DNA of 64,000 nucleotides from Paenibacillus arenosi (GTDB lineage: Bacteria > Bacillota > Bacilli > Paenibacillales > Paenibacillaceae): assembly GCF_014841135.1 (NCBI RefSeq), contig NZ_JACYTN010000016.1:48247-112246 (forward strand), in the 5' to 3' direction. Shown here piece by piece: positions 16,917-25,218 of this stretch. Position 1 is the first letter of the stretch. Each line of letters starts with the position of its first letter. The position numbers and the translations under genes are program-made. The notes beneath the pieces were generated by a model. That model was not told the DNA's origin and did not search any database. It saw only the letters and a list, made by a program, of their open reading frames with translations.

Positions 16917-18728
16917 TTATTCCGCTTCAAACAATTGCTCAAGCTGATCAACCAAGCTCCCTACATAAGCGACAGCACTACGAATCGGTTCAGGTCCTGA
17001 CATATCTACCCCTGCTAGTTTCATGAGCTCCAATGGGGACAACGTTCCTCCTACTTTGAGTGCTTCCAACCAGCGATCTACAGCAGGTTGACCTTGCTCC
17101 TTAATGAGCTGGGCTGCAGCTGTCGATGCTGTCAATCCTGCCGCATATGTGTACGGATATAAGGACATATAATAATGCGGCTGACGCATCCAAGTCATTT
17201 TCGCATCCTCATCCAGCTCTACAGCATCGCCCCAGAAGCTGGACAACACTTCACCTTTCAAGTCATTTAACTTCTTCGCATTCATTGGTACATCCTGCAT
17301 CGCTAAGTCATAGACGAGACGTTGAAGTTCACCTTCCAAAAGATGCGTGACAAAGTTATGGTAGTACGTATTTAACAGTTGGGCAATAACCCAACGTTTC
17401 ATCCGCTTATCATCGGACTGCTTCATAATGTGTTCAGCCAGCAGCAGTTCGTTCATTGTGGAAGGAGCTTCGATAAAGTACAGGGATGGACGCGTGTTTA
17501 CAAAGCGCTGATAACGTCCTGCCAACATAAAGTGGCCTGCATGGCCTACTTCGTGCGCAAGTGTGAAGGCACCACGCATATTGTCCGCCCACGAAACTAA
17601 TACATAGGAATGGGCACCATAGGTGGACGAGCAAAATGCGCCCGTTGATTTGCCTACATTGTCTGCATAATCAATCCAACGTTCCGTAAACGCTTCCCGC
17701 ATAATGTCGCTGTATTCCGTACCAAGCACTTGCAAAGCGTCTTGAACCAGCTTGCCAGCCTCATCGAACGTTATCGATGGACTGAAGTCAGCATCCAACG
17801 GTGCTTTCAGGTCACAGAAGCGCATCTGCTCTAGCCCCAGCTCACGCTGCTTAAGCTTGGCATAACGGCGCATATGTGGCGCCAACTCCGCTTGAATAAT
17901 ATCTAAGATGTTATGGTACATCTCAAGCGATACATCCTGCGGCTCCAGCATCATATGCGTGACAGATTCATAGCCACGCAAACGAGACATAATCACCTGC
18001 TTCTTCACTTGAGTCGCATATGTCTCAGCAAATGTATTCTGATATTCGCGCAGCGTACTGGAGAAAGATGCATATGCATTACGGCGCAGCGTCGTGTCCG
18101 ATGACATTTCGTATTTATTTTCATAGAGAGCAAAGGATACTGGACGGGTACTGCCTTCCGCATCTTCTACCGAATCAAATGACATATCTGACAACTTACC
18201 GCGCTTATAAATACGAAACGGTGATTCAAGAACCTCACTCAAAGAAGCGAGCGCCGATTCTGTCTCAGGTGACAGTTGATGCGGCTTCTTCGCCAGCAGG
18301 TCCAACAACGTCTTACGGAATGGAGCCAATTCCGGCTCTTCTTCTAGGTATGCTTCAATCGTTCCTTCGGGCAAAGATAATAGCTCGGAGCGAATAAAGG
18401 TCATCGCTGTCATAATCGATGCTCCAATATCCCCCATTCTTGCCGCATCTGTCTGATAATTTGGATTCGTGCTATCTACAGATAAATGCAAATGAGCGTA
18501 AGCATGCGCATGATACAAGCGTACAAGCAGCTCTTCCTGAGCAGTCAGCACACCGAGTAGAACACGAGCGCCTTCGTGCAGCTTACCGCGATATTTTGTG
18601 ACATTGGGGACATCCTCTTGAATCTTGCTCAAAGCCGCTTCCCAAGCATCATGCGTCTCAAATAAATCTTCCAATCTCCACGTTGCTTCAACCGGTACTT
18701 CATTACGTGACAATCGCTTCTCCGTCAT
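16917..18728 (-). CDS. pepF: Oligoendopeptidase F (M3B family)
   Basis: A cytoplasmic zinc metallopeptidase that cuts peptides of roughly 7-17 residues, used in peptide turnover. The 603 residues match the family length. The zinc site HEVGH is at 392-396 within TLAHEVGHAGHF; the third ligand Glu is in the following IEAPSTMNELLLAEH stretch. The N-terminal half is helical, with the oligopeptidase lid region; the typical ending SPLELMKLAGVDMS is present. ATG 18728 follows GGGGGGAG with good spacing. It is monocistronic with a terminator. Family certain; the symbol follows usual usage. Confidence 0.95.
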   Translation of the reverse strand: MTEKRLSRNEVPVEATWRLEDLFETHDAWEAALSKIQEDVPNVTKYRGKLHEGARVLLGVLTAQEELLVRLYHAHAYAHLHLSVDSTNPNYQTDAARMGDIGASIMTAMTFIRSELLSLPEGTIEAYLEEEPELAPFRKTLLDLLAKKPHQLSPETESALASLSEVLESPFRIYKRGKLSDMSFDSVEDAEGSTRPVSFALYENKYEMSSDTTLRRNAYASFSSTLREYQNTFAETYATQVKKQVIMSRLRGYESVTHMMLEPQDVSLEMYHNILDIIQAELAPHMRRYAKLKQRELGLEQMRFCDLKAPLDADFSPSITFDEAGKLVQDALQVLGTEYSDIMREAFTERWIDYADNVGKSTGAFCSSTYGAHSYVLVSWADNMRGAFTLAHEVGHAGHFMLAGRYQRFVNTRPSLYFIEAPSTMNELLLAEHIMKQSDDKRMKRWVIAQLLNTYYHNFVTHLLEGELQRLVYDLAMQDVPMNAKKLNDLKGEVLSSFWGDAVELDEDAKMTWMRQPHYYMSLYPYTYAAGLTASTAAAQLIKEQGQPAVDRWLEALKVGGTLSPLELMKLAGVDMSGPEPIRSAVAYVGSLVDQLEQLFEAE

Positions 18729-18845
18729 TTCGCAAGTCTCCCCCCAAATTGGAATGTTAGCACATTATTCCATATGTTCACGATATCATATTATTGAACA
18801 TAGTTAAAATAGTAGATCCTATAACAGACAATGCTAGCTAGTAAG

Positions 18846-18884
18846 CAAAAAAAGAGAGCCTTGCCAGTTACGGCAAGACTCTCC
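18846..18884 (-). terminator. Terminator of the symporter gene
   Basis: Minus strand: GAGAGTCTTGCCG/TGGCAAGGCTCTC stem with a short loop, then seven T; it starts 17 bases after the stop at 18901. Confidence 0.85.
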
Positions 18885-18900
18885 TCTATTACTGACCCGA

Positions 18901-20292
18901 TTAAGTTGCAGAAATAGCTGGCTTACCGCCTTCTACTTCATTTCCAAATGAAATATCATCATCTTCGTCCTTATTGAACGCCTCACGATCGAACTCACCT
19001 TCGCTGTTGCCGACTAGCAAAGCAGCAACCGTCGTACCTGTTGCATTAACTGCTGTACGCGCCATATCCACGATAGCATCTACCGCAAGCACAAGTGCGA
19101 AGCCTTCGATTGGCAAGCCCGCTTGCACAAGTACAACCGTAGTCGAGATCGAAGCAGGACCAGGCACGCCAGCCACTCCGATGGAAGCAATTGTAGCTAC
19201 TACAACGATCAGCACATAATCGGTAATGCCCAATTCAATACCGAACACCTTCGCGACGAACACCGCAACGATCGCTGGATAAATACCGCCGCAACCGTTC
19301 ATGTTAATCGTAGCCCCAAGTGGAGCAACAAAGCTCGCAACACGCTCAGACACCTTAATTCGCTTCGTAATTACTTCCAAGTTAACAGGCAATGTCGCAT
19401 AGCTGCTGCGCGTCGTAAACGCGACTGCAATGGTTGGATATGCCTTCTTGAAGAAGCGAATCGGGTTAACACGAGCAACAAATGTTACTAATAAGCCGTA
19501 CGTTACGACCATATGAATAATGCAGGCGATAAATACAGCAGCTACGAACCAAGCAAGCTGTTCTAGTGTATCGAGACCGTACCTTGCTGCCATTGATGTT
19601 ACTAGGCCGAGCACCCCGTACGGAGTTAGACGAATAACAAACTTTGTAACACGGAACATAATATGAGACAAGGATTCAAATACTTTACGAACAGGCTCCA
19701 CTCGCTCAGGATGGCGAGAACCTTCCCAAATAATTGCTACTGCAATAAAAACTGCAAAGATAATGACCGGAACGACTTTACCTTCCGCCATCTCGTTAAT
19801 CGGGTTAGAAGGCACTAAGCTCAACAATACTTCTTTGAAAGTAGGAATCTCACGCGCTTCAAAATCTTGTGCCGCTTCAGGTTGGTTAGCGATACCAGCA
19901 CCAGGATCAATAACAAGCGCTGTTCCTAATCCAATTGTTGCTGCAATTGCAGTCGTAATCAAGAAAATACTGATCGTCTTCACACCGAGTTTCTTCAATA
20001 CGCCTACTTCTTTGACCGAAGTTAAACTTGTAATAATCGTGGAAAATACGAGCGGTATAACGACCATTTTAATTAAGTTCACGTAAATGGAACCAATAAT
20101 ACCAACATCAGCAGCATCTTTACCGAATACAGCTCCCACTGTAAATCCGAACACAAGAGCCAGCATGACGCGTGTACCGAATCCCACTTTCTTTTTCGCT
20201 AGCCACCACAGTACGACGCCTAGCAATAGAGCTGCTGCCCAACTTCCGTATACGGACCAGTCCTGCACCGTTAACCATGATTGGTCTTTCAT
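18901..20292 (-). CDS. Dicarboxylate/amino acid:cation symporter (cystine TcyP-like)
   Basis: A sodium- or proton-coupled secondary carrier of the DAACS family in the cytoplasmic membrane; its 463 residues equal the length of B. subtilis TcyP (L-cystine). Family motifs are clear: AFTTRSSYATLPVNLE (helical hairpin 1), GATINMNGCGGIYPAIVAV (TM7 with the NMNG substrate/sodium motif), ASIGVAGVPGPASI (hairpin 2) and DAIVDMARTAVNATG (TM8). The acidic C-terminal tail is poorly conserved. Substrate is uncertain: cystine by resemblance to TcyP and YdjN, but a dicarboxylate or glutamate is possible. I see no sulphur-responsive riboswitch upstream. Monocistronic with a good terminator. Confidence 0.9.
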   Translation of the reverse strand: MKDQSWLTVQDWSVYGSWAAALLLGVVLWWLAKKKVGFGTRVMLALVFGFTVGAVFGKDAADVGIIGSIYVNLIKMVVIPLVFSTIITSLTSVKEVGVLKKLGVKTISIFLITTAIAATIGLGTALVIDPGAGIANQPEAAQDFEAREIPTFKEVLLSLVPSNPINEMAEGKVVPVIIFAVFIAVAIIWEGSRHPERVEPVRKVFESLSHIMFRVTKFVIRLTPYGVLGLVTSMAARYGLDTLEQLAWFVAAVFIACIIHMVVTYGLLVTFVARVNPIRFFKKAYPTIAVAFTTRSSYATLPVNLEVITKRIKVSERVASFVAPLGATINMNGCGGIYPAIVAVFVAKVFGIELGITDYVLIVVVATIASIGVAGVPGPASISTTVVLVQAGLPIEGFALVLAVDAIVDMARTAVNATGTTVAALLVGNSEGEFDREAFNKDEDDDISFGNEVEGGKPAISAT

Positions 20293-20404
20293 CTATAAGT
20301 CTCCCCTTTAATTATCTAATAATTCCTACCTGTTTAATAGGTATTATAAAAACAACTATGCTATTCGTCAAACTTTTTTTTTATTTTCACCCTATTTTTG
20401 CATC

Positions 20405-20440
20405 AAAAAAAGACAGCCTGTACAATAAGTAGACTGTCTT
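20405..20440 (-). terminator. Terminator of the DUF2062 gene
   Basis: Minus strand: AAGACAGTCT... / ...GGCTGTCTTT hairpin, then T-rich run. Confidence 0.7.
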
Positions 20441-20451
20441 CAATAAACCAT

Positions 20452-20958
20452 TTATGATTCTGTCTGCACTTGCTGCACACGTCGACGAGAACGAACCATT
20501 TGCAGCAGCTGCGGGCGAAAGCGTTGGATAATTAATGTCCAAATCCAATAACCTAACAATGTGAATAGAACGCTATTTAATATTGCACCCAAAGTGAAGT
20601 TCAATCCTGTGCGCAGCCATACTTGCAGCCAACCTCCACCGCCTACAGCAATATCAGCCGAATAGATATGCAAGAAATAGGCTAACTTCATTAACCAATC
20701 ACCTGTAAGGACATTCATATAAAATAATGCAGGCCACAAAACAGTTCCTATCGCAGCAGCGAATATGGAGCCCGCTATACTCCCGCCAACCCATTTCGTT
20801 AGCCCAATGGATAAGACCGGCCCGATGCCGAATGTTGGGTACCAACATGGAAGGAAACCAAATACAATACCACGCGATATTTTAGAAGCACCCTGTCTAG
20901 AACGCAGCATACGGATGCTATGATATCTCATAATTCTCAGCCATTTTACTACGATCAT
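20452..20958 (-). CDS. DUF2062 membrane protein
   Basis: A small integral membrane protein of about 168 residues with the DUF2062 features: a basic N-terminus (VVKWLRIMRYHSIRMLRSRQ), then SKISRGIVFGFLPCWYPTFGI, and a pair of hydrophobic hairpins rich in Gly. Function unknown; in other bacteria the domain is found beside glycosyltransferases or alone. The long open frame to 21090 is unlikely: GGAGAGGA at 20967-20974 supports a start at 20958 (or the adjacent ATG at 20961). It ends in a basic cytoplasmic tail. It is monocistronic and divergent from the TspO-like gene. Confidence 0.8.
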   Translation of the reverse strand: MIVVKWLRIMRYHSIRMLRSRQGASKISRGIVFGFLPCWYPTFGIGPVLSIGLTKWVGGSIAGSIFAAAIGTVLWPALFYMNVLTGDWLMKLAYFLHIYSADIAVGGGGWLQVWLRTGLNFTLGAILNSVLFTLLGYWIWTLIIQRFRPQLLQMVRSRRRVQQVQTES

Positions 20959-21190
20959 CATTTCCGTCCTCTCCAGGTTGTATGAATCACTTCTAAAAGA
21001 ACTAAAAGTATAATAACACACGATCTCTCTTAAAATTACATACCTTACTATAATGTAAGATAAATGAAATTGACCATGTATAAGTGTCATATTTCTTAAC
21101 TAGGTACCGTATGTTGATGGGGAAAGACTGGTTCAACGAACATAAATACTGTTAATGAACAATAGAATAGAACGATAAGGAGGGTTCGCT

Positions 21191-21949
21191 ATGCAAACAT
21201 CCGCATGGAAATGGCTCAATCTCGTGGCGATAATTGCCGTCATTGCGATAAATGGGCTTGCCAACATCATCCCTTTTAACGGCGTTACGACAGGTGATGT
21301 ATCAGCGATGTACCCCGTACTCCTCACACCTGCAACTTATGCTTTTACCATTTGGATCCTCATCTACACCTTGTTAGTCGGATTCGCATGTTATCAGTTG
21401 CTGCCTCGAAGTGAAACTACGGTACGTGCCATTGGGCCATTATTCGTTTTGAGCTGTCTGTTCAATATAACTTGGATTGTATTGTGGCATTACTTTTATG
21501 ACCAAGTGTGGCTGTCCCTTATTGCCATGTTCGGATTATTTATCAGCTTAGTATTTATTTATCGCAGCGTTCGTAACCATCGTTACCCAACTACAGGGCA
21601 GAAATGGCTCGTTCAATTGCCTTTCAGTATTTATTTTGGCTGGATTACCGTGGCGACCATCGTTAACATTGCTGTCGCGCTGCATGCAATAAGATGGGAT
21701 CATTTCGGATGGAGTGATCAAGCTTGGACGCTTGCCCTGCTGGCTATTGGCACCTTCTTGGCGTGGGTAATAGGTGGTCCGAACCGTGATGCGGCATTTG
21801 TGCTCGTATTTGTGTGGGCCTATGTAGCAATTGCATGGAATAACAAAGATAGTGCTGCCATCTTTTATTCAGCGTTAGGCTTCTCCACTTTGCTAGCACT
21901 GCTGGCTATCGCTTTACCATTCCGGCCAAGAAAGCGAAATGTAGGTTAA
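21191..21949 (+). CDS. TspO/MBR-related tryptophan-rich membrane protein
   Basis: An integral membrane protein, 252 residues, about seven hydrophobic segments, rich in Trp and aromatic residues. The start NGLANIIPFNGVTTG then LTPATYAFTIWILIY is the pattern of the longer TspO-like proteins in Bacilli. TspO-type proteins bind porphyrins and are linked to stress responses; the role of this longer subgroup is not established. A start at 21191 follows AAGGAGGG at good spacing. It ends in a basic tail (FRPRKRNVG). Monocistronic, with a bidirectional terminator. Confidence 0.8.
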   Translation: MQTSAWKWLNLVAIIAVIAINGLANIIPFNGVTTGDVSAMYPVLLTPATYAFTIWILIYTLLVGFACYQLLPRSETTVRAIGPLFVLSCLFNITWIVLWHYFYDQVWLSLIAMFGLFISLVFIYRSVRNHRYPTTGQKWLVQLPFSIYFGWITVATIVNIAVALHAIRWDHFGWSDQAWTLALLAIGTFLAWVIGGPNRDAAFVLVFVWAYVAIAWNNKDSAAIFYSALGFSTLLALLAIALPFRPRKRNVG

Positions 21950-21978
21950 CTTTGTTTACTTTCAACTAAAAATTAGGA

Positions 21979-22024
21979 AAGAGGGTGAGCCTGTATGATC
22001 GTATCATGCAAGCTCACCCTCTTC
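21979..22024. terminator. Bidirectional terminator between the TspO-like and DUF1904 genes
   Basis: AGAGGGTGAGC ... GCTCACCCTCTT with an inner ATGAT/ATCAT pairing. It serves the plus-strand gene ending at 21949 and the minus-strand gene ending at 22051; T-rich on both sides. Confidence 0.8.
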
Positions 22025-22050
22025 TATGTTACTCCAAATAAATGCAGTTC

Positions 22051-22380
22051 TTATTTACAAGGAACACCCTGAATATAATAATGACTTGGTTCGAACGTAC
22101 GGAAAGCAACCTCTACTTCCTCTATCCCTGTTGCTAATACATGCCGTGTCACGATCTCAGCAAAGCGATTTCTCACTTCTGTTCCTCTTTCAAACCAACT
22201 AATTTCCACGAAAGGATAGGAAGGAACCACTTTCCCCACCCATACTCCTGTCGTCTGCAAGCATTCCAGCGTAAAATTATCTGTTCCACACTGACACAAT
22301 TGTGCCAGCTCCTCTGCTAGCTGTTGACTAACCGGAGCCAACTGTTCTGCGGCTACTCCTCGAAAAATTAAATGCGGCAT
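22051..22380 (-). CDS. DUF1904 family protein
   Basis: A 109-residue soluble alpha/beta protein of the DUF1904 type, start MPHLIFRGVAAEQL. The features are an N-terminal beta-alpha unit, then VVPSYPFVEISWFERG and a closing VAFRTFEPSHYYIQG. These proteins resemble tautomerase-like small folds, but function is unknown. The open frame extends to 22554, but the ATG at 22380 has GAGGGAG at good spacing, while the upstream part is unlike any domain. It is divergent from the surface-protein cluster at 22513. Confidence 0.82.
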   Translation of the reverse strand: MPHLIFRGVAAEQLAPVSQQLAEELAQLCQCGTDNFTLECLQTTGVWVGKVVPSYPFVEISWFERGTEVRNRFAEIVTRHVLATGIEEVEVAFRTFEPSHYYIQGVPCK

Positions 22381-22512
22381 TCTTTTCTCCCTCTCTACAG
22401 ATGATTCACTAATTAGCATCATACATGGGGCTCGCGCCGTGATCAACTCCTTCTGCCATGCATAATTAATATACATATACAAATTCTCATGGAGAAAGAA
22501 GGCGGATGTACG

Positions 22513-23499
22513 ATGGATACCTATAATCGAAATAGATGGCCTACTGAAACTCATTCCGTACCCCGCTGTCTAAGTTCTGCACGCCGGAAGTCGCTGTATA
22601 CATTTAGACTTCAGCGTAGAAGAGAACGTGGAATGGAGGCTTTTCTCTGGAAAGGACGCTTCCCGTCTTCACGATATATATTCAACATATTTAATCACAA
22701 TAATTGCGCACAACACGATGTACGTCAGCAATCTCCCCCCATTGATTCTGTGAAAAGAGACAGCTCTTCGAAATCAGCTCATGTAAAAAAGAGAAAACGA
22801 AGACCCCCTTCTTCCTCCCTTCCTAGCAGATCCCAGCATACTAACCACCGTCGCAAGAAAAAAGCAGGACGGTTGAAAAAGAGAACCTACTCGTCCCGCT
22901 CCAATAAGCTCCACAAACAACGAAAACAGCGAGTTCAAAAATGCCAACGTAACAAATCTAAATGTAGTCATCCGATCAGTCCTATAAGAGTTCGTCGACC
23001 TCACAATTGGCGTTCTTGTCCATCTAAACCATCTCGCAAAATGAAATGGAAGTTATGTGTGGACCTTACCTGTCGGCCAAGTCATCACCCTCATCCTTGT
23101 CCTCCACCTAAACCACCCTGCCCACCTGATCCGGAACCCCCTTGTGATTGTCTATGCGGCACTCAAACTATTTTTCAAGAAGAGAAATTTATGCAGTTAA
23201 CGATCCATCAACAATCCGTGCTGCCTGCGCAAGATACATCCGTAGCATCTGTTATCTCTTATGCTATTCATAATCACAGCTCAGTCCCATTGATTGCTGA
23301 ATTAGAAATAAGTCCTAATGGGATAGATTTTGCGAAAGACTCGACGTTGACCATTGAGCCTAAAACGATGAAAGTAGCAGTACCTCTCCGATTTTTAAGA
23401 TGGATGCGGTTAACACTTTCCACCGCAGAAGGCGAATCGGGCACGGCTGATGTCTATTATCAAGCTCAATCATTAGGAAGTCAGGAGGAGGAACAATAG
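22513..23499 (+). CDS. Basic Cys/Pro-rich protein with a C-terminal DUF6385-like domain
   Basis: First gene of the distinctive cluster; function unknown. About 328 residues in three parts. Residues 1-160 are strongly basic and Ser-rich (KKRKRRPPSSSLPSR, RRKKKAGRLKKRTYSSR). Residues about 160-215 are Cys/Pro-rich (CPPPKPPCPPDPEPPCDCLCG). Residues about 220-320 form a beta-type domain that parallels the C-terminus of the next gene (ISYAIHNHSSVPLIAELEIS, then FLRWMRLTL and ADVYYQAQ). The start at 22513 follows GAAGGCGG; 22489 and the later ATG at 22633 are alternatives. Only three bases separate it from the repeat-protein gene, whose ribosome site lies inside this one. The basic Ser-rich part resembles CotG-type spore coat proteins in composition only. 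No signal peptide. Confidence 0.72.
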   Translation: MDTYNRNRWPTETHSVPRCLSSARRKSLYTFRLQRRRERGMEAFLWKGRFPSSRYIFNIFNHNNCAQHDVRQQSPPIDSVKRDSSSKSAHVKKRKRRPPSSSLPSRSQHTNHRRKKKAGRLKKRTYSSRSNKLHKQRKQRVQKCQRNKSKCSHPISPIRVRRPHNWRSCPSKPSRKMKWKLCVDLTCRPSHHPHPCPPPKPPCPPDPEPPCDCLCGTQTIFQEEKFMQLTIHQQSVLPAQDTSVASVISYAIHNHSSVPLIAELEISPNGIDFAKDSTLTIEPKTMKVAVPLRFLRWMRLTLSTAEGESGTADVYYQAQSLGSQEEEQ

Positions 23500-23502
23500 C
23501 AA

Positions 23503-25122
23503 ATGCCTAACTATAATGTTTTTCAGACGGATCCCGCCAATTTAACCACATTAATATTCGGTAAAGACCCGTCTGACAATAATGTCGCACTCCGAACGGA
23601 TACAAATGGAAATCTGCTAAGTGTTCCGATGTATGGAACGATCAGCAGCATCCTTGGGGCAACCATTACAGCAGGGACGCTATCTTCCGTCACTAATATC
23701 GGGACGATTACCAGTGTACTGGGAGCAACGATTACGGGCGGGACATTAGCTGCTGTAGACAACATCGGCACCATTACCAGTATCCTCGGTGCCACTATTA
23801 CGGGGGGTACCTTATCCGCCGTCGGCAATCTCTTGAACGGCACCATCACCAGTGTTCTTGGCGCGACTATCACGGGTGGGACTCTCGCTGCCGTTAATAA
23901 CATTGGCACCATTACCAGCATTCTCGGTGCCACCATCACAGGCGGAACCTTGTCTGCGGTCGGCAACCTCCTGAACGGTACCATCACTAGCGTTCTTGGC
24001 GCGACTATCACCGGAGGCACCTTAGCTGCCGTCAATAACATTGGCACCATTACCAGTATTCTCGGTGCTACGATTACCGGTGGAACTTTGTCTGCGGTCG
24101 GCAACCTCTTGAACGGGACCATCACCAGTGTTCTTGGCGCGACTATCACGGGTGGGACTCTCGCTGCCGTCAATAACATCGGTACCATTACAAGCATTCT
24201 CGGTGCCACCATTACAGGCGGAACTTTGTCTGCGGTCGGCAACCTCTTGAACGGGACCATCACCAGTGTTCTTGGCGCGACTATCACAGGTGGTACCTTA
24301 GCTGCCGTCAATAACATTGGCACCATTACCAGTATTCTCGGTGCCACCATCACAGGAGGAACTCTTTCCGCTATTAATAACATTGGTACTATTACGAGCA
24401 TTCTCGGTGCTACCATTACAGGTGGAACCTTGTCCGCGGTAGGCAACCTTCTAAACGGTACCATCACCAGTGTTCTTGGCGCGACTATCACTGGTGGTAC
24501 CTTAGCTGCCGTCAATAACATTGGCACCATTACCAGTATTCTCGGTGCCACCATCACAGGCGGAACTCTTTCCGCTATTAATAACATTGGTACTATTACG
24601 AGCATTCTCGGTGCTACCATTACAGGTGGAACCTTGTCCGCGGTAGGCAACCTTCTAAACGGGACCATCACCAGTGTTCTTGGTGCGACTATCACTGGAG
24701 GCACCTTAGCTGCCGTCAATAACATTGGCACCATTACCAGCATCCTTGGTGCAACGATAACTGCAGGTACCCTGTCTAGTGTCACTTCGATTTCGCAAAA
24801 AAGCTTCGTAGAATCATCTGTCTTGAATGTCCAGCCATCATCTACTACTTTCGCTCCACTACCAGCAGTAACGACAAGCGTATTGGGCGTATATTCCTAC
24901 TTCGTCTATAACAGACAGGGAGGGTCTATTGTAACTAGAGTCGAAATAAGCGCAGACGGCACAAACTATTTCGTCGATACAAATGGAGCAACGATCGCAG
25001 CTGGTGCATCTGACGTTGTCGTTCCTGCCAGATTTTTAAAATACACCAGACTGTCATACCGACTTGCCTTACTGGCAGCCCCGGCTACTATTGATGTTTA
25101 TTTCAATGGGCAAGGTACCTAA
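23503..25122 (+). CDS. Repeat-built DUF6385 protein, putative surface or spore filament
   Basis: A 539-residue protein with no known function. The N-terminus MPNYNVFQTDPANLTTLIFG is the hallmark I know from DUF6385 proteins of Paenibacillus. Residues 45-430 are 17 tandem units of 22 or 24 residues, pattern GTITSxLGATITGGTLxAV plus NNI or GNLLN. Hydrophobic residues recur at fixed spacing, as expected for a beta-solenoid of about one turn per unit. Each unit carries six or seven Thr/Ser. Residues 431-539 are a beta-type domain (YSYFVYNRQGGSIVTRVEIS, then FLKYTRLSYR) shared with the preceding gene. No signal peptide, sorting signal or membrane helix is seen, so the export route is unclear; assembly in a spore coat would not need one. 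Three glycosyltransferase genes follow at 96 bases, suggesting glycosylated repeats (inference). Confidence 0.85.
   Translation: MPNYNVFQTDPANLTTLIFGKDPSDNNVALRTDTNGNLLSVPMYGTISSILGATITAGTLSSVTNIGTITSVLGATITGGTLAAVDNIGTITSILGATITGGTLSAVGNLLNGTITSVLGATITGGTLAAVNNIGTITSILGATITGGTLSAVGNLLNGTITSVLGATITGGTLAAVNNIGTITSILGATITGGTLSAVGNLLNGTITSVLGATITGGTLAAVNNIGTITSILGATITGGTLSAVGNLLNGTITSVLGATITGGTLAAVNNIGTITSILGATITGGTLSAINNIGTITSILGATITGGTLSAVGNLLNGTITSVLGATITGGTLAAVNNIGTITSILGATITGGTLSAINNIGTITSILGATITGGTLSAVGNLLNGTITSVLGATITGGTLAAVNNIGTITSILGATITAGTLSSVTSISQKSFVESSVLNVQPSSTTFAPLPAVTTSVLGVYSYFVYNRQGGSIVTRVEISADGTNYFVDTNGATIAAGASDVVVPARFLKYTRLSYRLALLAAPATIDVYFNGQGT
23635..24792 (+). repeat. Tandem 66/72-base coding repeat array (17 units)
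   Basis: Eleven units of 22 codons and six of 24. The common higher-order pair (22+24 codons) is 138 bases, used four times in a row; a triplet of 204 bases occurs twice. The segment from 24301 is repeated 204 bases later with only a couple of substitutions over about 160 bases, which shows recent duplication. Older units differ mostly at third codon positions. Confidence 0.95.
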
Positions 25123-25158
25123 TAAATAGCCCTCACATAACCTAATAACTAACAACAC

Positions 25159-25189
25159 GAAAGAGCACGTGAGCACCATGTGCTCTTTC
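25159..25189 (+). other. Perfect hairpin between repeat-protein gene and glycosyltransferase genes
   Basis: GAAAGAGCAC, 11-base loop, GTGCTCTTTC, followed by TGCACG rather than a T run. It lies between the repeat-protein stop and the first glycosyltransferase. It may be a partial terminator or an RNA-processing/stability element that sets more product upstream than downstream. Confidence 0.55.
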
Positions 25190-25218
25190 TGCACGTGCGA
25201 ACAATGAGGTGAGAGGGT

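Noticed and set aside
23523..24785. 420-codon open frame antisense to the repeat array
   Set aside because: It arises because the same codons recur in each repeat and none makes a stop in this frame. There is no ribosome site, and the product is a meaningless periodic PPVIVAPR/LVMVP text.
25159..25189. Full terminator after the repeat-protein gene
   Set aside because: The stem is strong but no T run follows on either strand, so it is kept as an unassigned hairpin.
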